Below are positions 47,301-56,270 of a stretch of 64,000 nucleotides of DNA, piece after piece. Numbering within the stretch: position 1 is the stretch's first letter; each line of letters opens with the position of its first letter. The notes beneath the pieces were generated by a model. That model searched no databases, was not told the DNA's origin, and saw only the letters and a list, made by a program, of their open reading frames with translations. The DNA comes from Ceratotherium simum simum (taxonomy: Eukaryota > Chordata > Mammalia > Perissodactyla > Rhinocerotidae). The stretch is taken from positions 38,268,373-38,332,372 of the forward strand of contig NW_004454156.1 of NCBI RefSeq assembly GCF_000283155.1. Reading direction: 5' to 3'. The position numbers and the translations under genes are program-made.

Positions 47301-48227
47301 AATATCTTCACAATCTTGAGATAGGTAAAGATTTCTTAGAGAACACACAGAATGCACTAACTATAAAAGAAAGAAAAAAAGTTAAATTAGACTTCATAAA
47401 AATTGTGTTGTTTTCAGGCTGAGCAATCAAATAAATAACAGTAGTATTGGATTATAACCCATGAATTAAATAAATATTCATGAGTCCATAATGATATAAA
47501 TATATAACCAATTGATAAAGAAACAGGGGAGAAGTGACGACTCTGTCTTACAGAAAAATTACAATGAATAAATATAGAGGAATTAAAAAAACAGAAAATC
47601 ATCATTAAAACATCACAGTAATGATTGTCACAGTTAAGTTCCACCAATGGATGCTCAAATTAGTGGGCAAAAATTTAAGCAGAGACAGGATATCTGGGTA
47701 CTGTCCAAGTATCTCCCTCAAAATAGTTATAAATTTCAGAGCAAAAAGTAGTAACTTTATGGTGGAGGATCCTGGCAGATAAGTGATCAATGTTAATATC
47801 ACCAGTAATATGTATCAACATCATGTACCCCTTGAAAAGGTCACACCACCCTGTGGTATCCTCCTTAATAATGCATAACCTTAATTTTATTATGGGAAAA
47901 GCAAATTGAGGGATATTCTACAGAATACATGACCAGTATTCTTCAAAAGTGGCAAGGTCATGAAAGACAAGGAAAGACTGAGGAACTGTCACAGATTGGA
48001 GGAGACTTGGAAGACGTGACAACTGATTGCAACGTGGGATCCTCGATTAGATCCTGGAACAGAAAACGGACATGGATGGAAAAACTTGGTGAAATCCGAA
48101 TAAGTTCTGTACTTTAGTTATATGTTATTATACCAAAGTTAATTTCTTAGTTTTGATTAATGTTCTATGGTTATGTAAACATTAACATATGGGAAATTAG
48201 GTGGAGGGTATATGGGAACTCTTTGTA
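44330..48227 (+). mobile_element. Old L1 (L1MC/MD-like), ORF2 and 3' UTR
   Basis: A long decayed forward L1. It enters in the endonuclease region (about 44500, 'tcaataattacattaaatat'), passes 'gacagagatggtctataagt', a CA microsatellite at 45270-45314 and the RT domain. There the FADD box is F-T-D-N at 46477-46488. It then runs through the ORF2 end into a long 3' UTR (47420 onward: 'gactgaggaactgtcacaga', 'aacgtgggatcctcgattag'). A T run at 46368-46380 lies within the RT region. It resumes at 48883 after a Tigger insertion. The many short frames inside are remnants. Confidence 0.8.
45270..45314. repeat. (CA)n microsatellite
   Basis: Interrupted (CA)n with CATA variants inside the L1, about 45 bp. 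The longest CA tract in the window. Confidence 0.9.
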
Positions 48228-48880
48228 CTGCCGTCTCTCTTATCCATGGTTTCACTTTGCATGGTTTCAGGTACCTGCAGTCAACTACGGTCTGAAAATA
48301 TTAAATGAAAAATTTCAGAAATAAATAGTTCATAAGTTTTAAATTGCAGGCAGTTCTGAGTTGCATGACGAAATCTTGCGCCATCCAACTCTGTCCTATG
48401 TGGGTCGTGAATCATCCCTTTGTGCAGCATATCCACACCGTCTATGCTATATAAACCACCTGCCCCTTAGTCCCTTGGTAGCCATCTTGGTTATCAGATC
48501 AACCATTGTGGTATTGCTGTGCCTCAAGCAACCCTTATTTTACTTAATAACGGCCCCAAAGTGTAAGAGTAGAGATGCTGGCAATTCAAATATGCCAAAG
48601 AGAAGCTGTAAAGTGCTTCCTTTCAGTGAAAGTTCGCCATATAATAAGGAAAGAAAAAAAATTGTACACTGAGTTTGCTAAACTAAGATCTACAGTAAGA
48701 ATGAATCTTTTATCTGTGAAATTGTGAAGAAGGAAAAAGATTTTTTGTGCTAGTTTTGCTGTCACACCTCAAATATGTATGTACAGGAAAAAACACAGTA
48801 TGTACAGGGTTCGGTACTGTCCGTGGTTTCAGGCATCCACTGGGGGTCTTTGAATGTATCCCCTGCGGATAAGGGAGGAC
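48228..48880 (+). mobile_element. Tigger deletion derivative with transposase N-terminus
   Basis: A TcMar-Tigger element with complementary ends ('tctcttatccatggtttcac' at the left; '...gcggataagggaggac' at the right), flanked by TA at 48226-48227 and 48881-48882. It retains the 5' untranslated part and the beginning of the transposase frame (PKCKSRDAGNSNMPKR..., continuing into a SFSES/RKERKK segment). This is the CENP-B-like helix-turn-helix start of Tigger transposases. The expected start codon is ACG at 48550-48552. A short deletion scrambles the frame soon after, and the DDE catalytic part is missing. The open frame 48361-48672 therefore does not encode a transposase. Confidence 0.85.
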
Positions 48881-48882
48881 TA

Positions 48883-48948
48883 CCATCCTATTTTTTTCAA
48901 CGCTTCTGTAAGTCTAAAATTATTTCAAAAGGAAATTTTGAACAAAAT
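48883..48948 (+). mobile_element. Old L1 3' terminus beyond the Tigger insertion
   Basis: The phrase 'cttctgtaagtctaaaatta' followed by 'tttcaaaagg' is the terminal L1 3' UTR and continues the element that ends at 48227. Removing the Tigger restores the usual order 'actctttgtact' ... 'ttttttcaacgcttctgtaa'. Confidence 0.8.
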
Positions 48949-49558
48949 GACAACCAACACCAAAAACAAATTTTCAAGTCACTCCTCTGTAAGAGCTATC
49001 TCATTTCCTTGGTCTCTCTGTGCATATGAATTCCTTAATGTCCCTGACTATCTATGGGACATTTTGAGTTTGTGCGTTATCAACAGCCTCTTTTGAGAAA
49101 AGTAGCTGAAGGGATTCTCTGCATGTAAGGTTGATATGGTTTGGGTCATATGACATACGACTTTGTAAACTTCCTTAAAAACGTAAATTTTGATTAATTT
49201 TTAAAATATTTTTCTAATTAGGCAAAACATTTTCCTTCCGCCTCGGCTGTTACTGTTGTTTCTCCATAGGAAATTTAAAGGCGTCTACACCATGAGTTCA
49301 ATGATGTCTTAATTTACAATGGTGTCCATTTGAATATCTACTTTTTAAGAAATGTTTGGTTACATGAATAACAATAGAGAAAGTCTTTTGCTAAAAGAAG
49401 CTCTACATGTCAAATTTCACGTCCCAGTGAGCAAAGGGACAAAATATTCTGAGAGGAGCAGGAAACTGATAGTTAGACTCCTGAAATCAAACGATGTAGA
49501 TCATTGTCTACCCTACCTAGCTGTCTGGATTCAGTATAGATAATCTTCATAATATTTA
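48949..49558. other. Unique DNA, no gene seen
   Basis: The plus-strand frame 49352-49543 (63 codons, K/R/L-rich) lacks splice or family support. Confidence 0.35.
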
Positions 49559-49567
49559 AGAATTCTT

Positions 49568-49956
49568 TTTTTTTATTGTCTTTTGTTTGTTTTTTTGTTT
49601 GTTTATTGCAGTAACATTGGTTTATAACATTGTAAAAATTTCAGGTGTACATCATTGTACTTCTATTTCTGCATAGATTACATCATGTTCACCACCAAAA
49701 TACTAATTACAACCCATCACCACACATATGTACCGATTATCCCTTTCACCCTCCTCCCTCCCCCCTTCCCCTCTGGTAACCACCAATCCAATCTCTGTCC
49801 CTATGTGTTTGTTTATTGTTGTTATTATCTACTACTTAATGAAGGAAATCATATGGTATTTGACCTTCTCCCTCTGACTTATTTCACTTTGCATTATACC
49901 CTCAATGTCCATCCACGTTGTCACAAATGGCTGGATTTCATCGTTTCTTATGGCTG
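49568..49956 (-). mobile_element. Truncated L1 3' UTR, reversed, with target duplication
   Basis: T-rich start, then antisense L1 3' UTR ('aacattggtttataacattg', 'tttcaggtgtacatcattgt', 'ctctggtaaccaccaatcca', 'ttgtcacaaatggctggatt'). The word agaattctt occurs at 49559-49567 and 49957-49965, so this is a 5'-truncated insertion of about 390 bp. The plus-strand frame 49655-49957 is antisense. Confidence 0.88.
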
Positions 49957-49965
49957 AGAATTCTT

Positions 49966-51664
49966 AAAAATATTTTATGGCTTTAAGAATGAAAATAACT
50001 TCAAAAACTCAGTTCAGCACATTATCTTTCCACCCACACTGTATGATCTACGAGACAACACTCTCGATAGTCCTAACAGGGTACATCAGAAAGCCCACAA
50101 TACCAAAAAGAACACTGAAAAGAATAAGAGCACAAATCAAGTGACATTAATAAAGCAAACTGACTATCAGTGACTGTAGCCCATAGGTAAACTTCCTCCT
50201 AGACTGAAAATAGAGACAACTTAGTAAACATTTTTAACAGTGCCCTTGAGTAAACTGTATTTGATTCACAAGGTCGCATCTTCAGAAATGTTATTTAAAG
50301 ATGCATGATGTTTATTCATTTTCATGTTTCCTCTCTCGTTCTCAGTAGTGTCAACTAATGATCAAATATGTCTGTTATCTTTTTCATGTAGCTGCTTTTC
50401 AACCAGGGAAATAAAAATACTGTGCTGAAGTTAGAGATAAATTTTCACTCCATGTTACAGGGCCATAAACTGCTTGTTTATTTAGTGATTTTCACTGTCA
50501 ATAAATTGGGTGTTCTGTCAAGTGTTGGTAGCAATGTTTCCCTAGTCATTAATGGCAACGTTGAAGTGCCTTGTACCTAAGGGGCATGCAATACTTTGTG
50601 TTTGAAGGTGTTTTCACTTGGAGAACTCAGTTCTCCTTGAAGAGAGACCTACCCTGGCATTATGGAATAAGCAGGCTATATAAACTTCCTGAGGCCATTG
50701 AGGAACAACTTAAGGAACAGCAAACTTGGCGAAAAATGTAATGCCAAGTGGTATATCCTGCTATCGTTCAAAGAGTTGACTGAGCTCCTGTTTCTGGTGA
50801 CCAAGGTTGGAATATCTCAGATATTTGTTTCATGACGCTCTAGGTTGGTTTTTGTCACACTGCAAAGTGAGAACATAGATATACCCAAAAGCGTGTAGAA
50901 GGCCAAGGTTTTTCTCCCAGGTTATTTTTTACTACTTAACTTACTCTTAAAATTAGGCAATTTACTCAGCCGACTCTTAGTTTTACTTCACTTAACTATT
51001 TAAAAATAAAAGGAATTTGTAAAGGCTTATCTAAGTATTCTACATGGATATTACAAGGATCTAGTCTGAGGTAGTTTTGCAAACTACAAAGCAAAATGCA
51101 AATGCAGAGTATTATTACTTATAACAATTGGAACTATTATCAATAGTAGTAGACAAAAGTTTCTTTGATACTTGATTTCTCGCCTTCCTGTTTAATTTAC
51201 CTCACTGGTCACCGTTTTCTTTTTCTTTTTTTTTAATCTTCAGGCATCTGGTATCCTTAGGTTTACTTCTATATTTAAAAAAAATCCTAAGTTTAAGTTA
51301 TTCTTTCCTGTGACTATGATTTACTATGCCATACAATTCTCTCTTTTTTTTTTTTTGATTTTTCACATTTTAATGCAATACAGATATTGATCCAAAGGAA
51401 TGAGGCTAAAATAATAGAATCTCATTTAGGATGAGGCGCTTTCTAGAAATGGGGCACGATATGTTTTTCCCTAGGTCTCTGAATCAGGGAAACATTAACA
51501 ATTGTCAAATTTCTTAGAGGAGGGCTACAGGTACCTAAATGTGTTAGGGTTATTTCAAATTAATCTGGCTTTGATGCATTTTTAAGACACTTTGCAATGA
51601 TTGGAAAAACACTAAGTTGGCACAAAACAATGGCTGAGAAACTACTTAGGAACTTGGGAGATAA
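49966..51664. other. Unique DNA, no gene seen
   Basis: No recognised repeat. Two acceptor-like tracts on the plus strand (before about 50360 and 50390) are followed by open sequence but no adequate donor. Confidence 0.35.
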
Positions 51665-51810
51665 GATCTGTTGTGTAATTTATACTCACAGTAAGTCTAT
51701 GAGCATAAGGGGTTATAAATGTCTCATTTTACAGATGGAACAATTGAGTTAAGAGAAGCTGAATAGCTTGTTCAAGATGACAGACTCCTGTGGAGGAGGT
51801 GAGACCTGAT
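51665..51810 (-). mobile_element. MIR SINE, reversed
   Basis: The 'atgtctcattttacagatgg' core, 'aacaattgagttaagagaag' and 'gcttgttcaagatgacagac' follow the reverse MIR order. Confidence 0.65.
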
Positions 51811-52790
51811 ACAGTTATTGTGAACAGTTTCTCCATAGGAGGCTGAAAGAGGTGACAGGGGGCAAACCCCTGGTCCAACCAGAGAAATTCTATTTTGTTT
51901 GGTTTTGCTTTTTTCTATTTTTTATTTGAGAGTTCCTAATGAGATTTTGTTTGAGAAAAGTAAAAGAGTTCAAATGCAAATATTTATCAAACCAATTGAT
52001 TATATTGAGTGTACAGTCATTGTTCCTAGTCACACCTGGGCCTCTCTTTATTTACATCATCAGTGACAATTCCATTAAAAAGGAGAATAGGAAAATAGCA
52101 CTAGAAAGTTAAAGTGGTGGCTTTCAATTTTTGATTGTAATCCACAAAAAGAAATACTGTAAAGTCAAGATGACACAATATAATAATACAAACACATAAT
52201 AGAAACGAAAGTGCTGCAAAGCAAAGACTCTATGAATTCTGATATTTTTATTTTCTTCTATTCTATTAAAAATTGACTTTATGACCTAGTTTGGAAAAGA
52301 GAAATATAAAGAAGGGTCATTTAAAAAATTAGGCTTCCATTTATGTTTATTTCAATAATTAAGATGTTATGGCAAAACAAGTATTCTAGATTTAAAACGG
52401 ATAGATGATACTATCTAACGGTGAACCTTTAAATCAAAGGTGACTTTATCACCATTTCCAGAATTAATCCTTCGTACGAGTTATTTGAAGCACCAGTGGT
52501 TTCCCCACAGCACTAGAAGTTGTTTTATGTCCTGATTTTCAAAATTGGCTTTAGTAACAATAATATTGGTAACATGGGTTAAGTTAGCTGAAATGACGTT
52601 TAGGGTAGGAAACATTTCTTTGTGCAATCTTAAACATTTTATTTCAAAAATATCAAGAATCCAGGAGGCTTAGAGAAAAAATAAAATAAACATCATCTTG
52701 ATTAACTCGTGAAGACCATGCTGAGGTTTCCTGGATAGTTGCTGAATGGCACATAGAGAGTTGTTGGTGACCATTTCTCATATTCCTCAC

Positions 52791-52913
52791 CTCTTTCTTG
52801 CCTATTGTTTTGTTTTCTCAAGTTTTCTCCTGTATCCTTTCTTCTATTTCCTCCTTTTACTTTCTCACTTTCTCTTGACTGTGCCTTAGGCTTAGACATA
52901 ATTGCAACTTCAT
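52791..52913 (-). other. Candidate coding exon (unknown gene), phase 1-1
   Basis: Minus strand, 123 bp. The acceptor is catttgtcttttaaaggcag and the donor GAAAGAG|gtgagg, both close to consensus. The frame is very hydrophilic: EVAIMSKPKAQSRESEKVKG, then GNRRKDTGENLRKQNNRQER. The last G plus the first AT of the exon at 42444-42638 makes a GAT codon, so the two join in frame. The strand is strongly purine-rich (the plus strand is a C/T tract), which by itself produces stop-free K/R/E-rich frames. This is the main reason for low confidence. No family recognised. Confidence 0.33.
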
Positions 52914-53044
52914 CTGCCTTTAAAAGACAAATGAGTCTAAAATGCTGAAGGGGTCAACCATCAAATCTCAGAAAGAAGGCTGTAAATTGTTTAATTTTAA
53001 TTAGGAAATGGTGTGCCTTTTTATGCCTTTATTATAACACTTAC

Positions 53045-53109
53045 CAGTTATAGCTTCTTGCCTTGCATTATAAGTAATTGATTGTTTCTGTCTCTTTCCA
53101 ACATATTTA
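53045..53109 (-). other. Candidate coding exon (unknown gene), phase 2-1
   Basis: Minus strand, 65 bp. The acceptor lies in a pyrimidine-rich tract ending tttacgtatttag, and the donor AACTG|gtaagtg is near-perfect. The frame reads KYVGKRQKQSITYNARQEAI. It begins in phase 2 and ends in phase 1, which fits the end phase of 55588-55702 and the start phase of 52791-52913. Confidence 0.3.
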
Positions 53110-53474
53110 CTAAATACGTAAATGAATGATGAGCAGAAATTCAATTTAGAAATATTTATATTTGTTACCAGATATGTTTAAATTCAACAGAGGTGCAATA
53201 TACATATATTACACAGTTTAGTTGAGTCAACGAAGCTGAAGATGACAAATACTTGGCAGGCTAGCTACCATTCTCCTATGTTGGGCTCCAGGCAGACATC
53301 TCTAAGCACCGATCTCCTTTCAACTGGGCGGGGGCTGGGCCTTAGTGTCCTCCCTAACATGGCATTTTAGGAGAGATGATTAGTTCATTAGACTCAGCAT
53401 CTATATTTAACACGACTGCCATCCCTCTCTTAACTGAGATGAATTTAGGTATTGAAAATTACTTTTCTCTGTAG

Positions 53475-53510
53475 CTCTGGTTCACATTGAGGAAATTACT
53501 AAAGACACAG
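53475..53510 (+). other. Candidate 36-bp mini-exon on the plus strand
   Basis: ttacttttctctgtag|CTCTGG...ACACAG|gtaagt has near-ideal splice sites on both sides of 36 bp. One frame is open in phase 1-1 (LVHIEEITKDT). It lies between two minus-strand candidate exons, so both cannot belong to one gene. No other convincing plus-strand exon was found, so it may be a chance pair or a non-coding exon. Confidence 0.22.
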
Positions 53511-53679
53511 GTAAGTAAATTGTAGGAAAAGTGAGAGACCTCGTGTAGGCAGCATCTGCTGGCTCTCTCTTTTTCTCTCCTGTTATAAACTTGAATCTGT
53601 TTTCTTCTGTTTGTCTTTATTAATGATCACAACATGAGAAGCTCTCTTCTGGAAATGTTGTCTTAGCGAGTCTATCATA

Positions 53680-53750
53680 CCTCTGATTCAAATGCAACCT
53701 TCTATTCAAAGCCTTTCCTGATAGCTCAATTGTTATGAATTTGCCATCAT
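53680..53750 (+). mobile_element. Possible L2 scrap
   Basis: The segment 'attca a atgcaaccttctatt' across 53687-53706 and 'caaagcctttcctgatagct' resembles forward L2 sequence (CAAATGTCACCTTCTCAGTGAGGCCTT type). It is short and weak. Confidence 0.3.
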
Positions 53751-54068
53751 CTGTCCTCATGGTTCCAAGACCAATTTCCCAGGCATCTCAGAAATCAGCA
53801 TCTAAAGACTATGAAAAGAGAAAAATCACAGAATTGGATCCAATGCTCATGCCTGAACCCATTTCCTGGGAAGAGGAGTAAGACCCCCACAGTTAGACCA
53901 ATCGACAGATTCACCCCCCTCTAATTATTGTAGGAAGCAGATCTCTGAAAATCATGGCCATTTGGAGTGGAGTGAACAAAATGGGATTCACTTAGAAGGA
54001 AAAAGGGGAGAAAATTGGATAGGCAGTGGACAGTGCCTGCCACATGGCAGCAATGTAACCATCTAATT

Positions 54069-54299
54069 AGCCCCGATCTAACGTTTGTTGCCAATCTTCC
54101 TCGTTTTTTGCTTGAGGAAGATTAGCGCTGAGCTAACATCTGTGCCAATCTTCCTCTACTTTATGTGGGTCACCACCACAGTGCCACAGTGTGGCAGATG
54201 AGCGGTGTAGGTCCGTGCCCAGGATCTGCACCTACAAACCTGGGCCTCCAAAGCCAAATGTGCCCAACTTAATCACTAAGCCCCCACAGGGCTGGCCCC
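54069..54299 (-). mobile_element. ERE SINE, reversed, without T tail
   Basis: Reversed ERE from 'ccccgatctaacgtttgttg' to the 'cccacagggctggcccc' head. Imperfect 15-bp duplications tgtaaYcRtctaatt flank it (54054-54068 and 54300-54314). The tail has been lost or was very short, and the copy is more diverged than the 39-kb group. Confidence 0.88.
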
Positions 54300-54314
54300 T
54301 GTAATCGTCTAATT

Positions 54315-55587
54315 TTTGATCATGTAGAGTCAGTTATTGCCATATATTGCCAGAGCACTAGCTTCTTAGTACCATACCTTGCCATCCCTCATGGAAAGCA
54401 AAAGAAACTTGATAATCTGTTAGGCCTAGTTTTACCATATACAGAATCTATTACTTTTCAGTGAGCATATTATGGCATAATAACTTATTTATAGGAGCCT
54501 GCACATGAATTTGATTATAATGTTTGTGTTTGATGGTGTTGATGTGGGAATCATTTTCTATAATACAGGAAATTATATAGGGACTCTTAATCAAGAGTCT
54601 GACCCTGGTTTAAATAGCCTTTTTTTTTTTTTCAGATGAGAAATAGCTTTGAAGATGAAATAGAGTCTATCATAACAGGAGCTCTAGATATGAACTGATC
54701 ATGTTACATCAAATATAATAGAAAAATCCATTACATATGTACAGTAATATCTTCAGTAATACAACTAAGTGATGCATCTAATATTTGTAAAGACTAAAGA
54801 CAGCATGTTCAAATTTAAATGAAGAGTAATATATCTACACATCTATATCTACTTGAATTGTGCACAATCTGTGTTAAGTTCTACTTAGCATTTTTTTTAC
54901 TCTGCTGTCATTGCAGTTCTGTTCTTGTCATATTTTAATCTGCTTCTGGGTACATTCAGGAAATTGCTTTGGAGTACAGTAATATATATAGAGAACCACG
55001 TTACAATGATTTGCAAATAATGTCACCACTCCTATTGCATTCTCCACTTGGAAAAGTATCTTACCTAGACAATTTCTCTTAAGGCAAGCAATAAACAATT
55101 TCATTAGAAATAGTTTTGGGTTTTTTAATGGTACATTTTACAGTTATTGCCAGTTTTTTTCTAAATCATCTTTGTGAATTTGCAAGAACTCAAGTGATAG
55201 TTGTCTTTAGTTCTTTTGTATCTTCTACAACATGACTATCTTTCTAAGCATCAAAATCTGATCCATCAGGGGACACTGTAGGGACAGCCTTACTGTAATA
55301 GTCTTCTGTCTACCTCTTAAATATAACCTTAAAGGGTCAAGTGAATTATTTATTGCAGCCTCACTCTTTATGAACTTTCTACGGCTTCCATGTCAGGCTA
55401 GACTTGGGCTCTGCTAGGAAGACTGACTTGAGAAAAAGCCATTTCGGACTTTCAGAACTAATAGGCAGTGATGAATCTGCATCATTTGATATTGGATGAC
55501 TAGATCACTTACATGTCTGATGAGTTTATTGTAGGAGTGAGAGACTGAGGAGAAAGAGCCTGATCTTTCTGCTGTCGTCATATTCAC
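54315..55587. other. Unique DNA, no gene seen
   Basis: A strong plus-strand acceptor (T13-cag at 54621-54635) opens a 20-codon frame that stops at 54698. No donor or partner exon is evident. Confidence 0.35.
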
Positions 55588-55702
55588 GTGGAATCATTCA
55601 TGTCTGCGCCTCCCAGAAAACGTGAAGATATCTCCAGCTGGTGGAATAGCAGCTTCTTTCCTGCTGCCTTTGACTTTTCATTCAGCTGCTTTTGAAAAGA
55701 CT
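55588..55702 (-). other. Candidate coding exon (unknown gene), phase 1-2
   Basis: Minus strand, 115 bp. It has a strong polypyrimidine tract and acceptor (aatcttctcccttttttag) and a weaker donor CCAC|gtgaat. The frame reads SFQKQLNEKSKAAGKKLLFH, then QLEISSRFLGGADMNDS-. If the donor is not used, the frame stops at TGA directly after it. End phase 2 matches the candidate at 53045-53109. No family recognised. Confidence 0.28.
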
Positions 55703-56217
55703 CTAAAAAAGGGAGAAGATTAAAGGAAAGCAGTCTGCCAAGTACCTGAAGGAAACCAGGTTTTGGAGCTGAGATTATAAATATAAGCTTATAAACAAGA
55801 GCTCAGGCTTCAAGAGAAAAATAAAAAGGGTAAAAGGGCCAAGGAATTCCTCTGTCCTCAGTACTCAAAGGATGTAGCTTCCTTGTTAAAGGAAAAAAAT
55901 GAATAGAATGAAACTCTCTTGGCCCCAAATTGTGCTGAGAGGATATTGAGAAGGAGAAAGATGAACTTTCAGATATCTGTGAAGGGCAGAATATTTTTCC
56001 CATCATAGTTGCTTTAGACTGTGTGAATCCACTGTTCTCATGGGCCATCTGCATACCATTGCAAGGGCACGGCTACAAAAGAAAAGGAGGAAGTCACATG
56101 TCTGGGCTTTTCCCATAATTGTTCCTAGGTTCCCAGTCAAGCCAATTTTGAAGATAAGAAAGACACTTCTCAATGGACCTTTGCCTGCCAGCTGATGTCT
56201 TGCTTTCCCCTTTGTAC

Positions 56218-56270
56218 CTGACACAGCTGTATTTCCACCTCTGTTTTTCATTGTCCCCTTGAGGTTAGCT
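56218..56270 (-). other. Candidate short coding exon (unknown gene), phase 2-1
   Basis: Minus strand, 53 bp. The acceptor ctctacatgcag is weak and the donor GTGTCAG|gtacaa is good. The frame reads ANLKGTMKNRGGNTAVS. Joining its final G to the AG of 55700-55702 keeps the frame. It is the most upstream segment I can place. A further 29-bp candidate (57754-57782, phase 0-2) would fit before it but is too short to call. Confidence 0.2.

Noticed and set aside
48361..48672. 103-codon plus-strand frame including a Tigger transposase start region
   Set aside because: The frame begins upstream in untranslated Tigger sequence by chance, the real start codon is lost and the catalytic part is deleted.
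50390..50580. About 63 stop-free codons after a ttttcatgtag acceptor on the plus strand
   Set aside because: No start, no good donor and no recognisable family. A frame of this length is expected by chance in 64 kb.
54621..54698. Plus-strand acceptor (long T tract and CAG) followed by MRNSFEDEIESIITGALDMN and a stop
   Set aside because: No donor or partner exon. T-tract acceptors are frequent in AT-rich DNA. The phase does not give a useful continuation from 53510.
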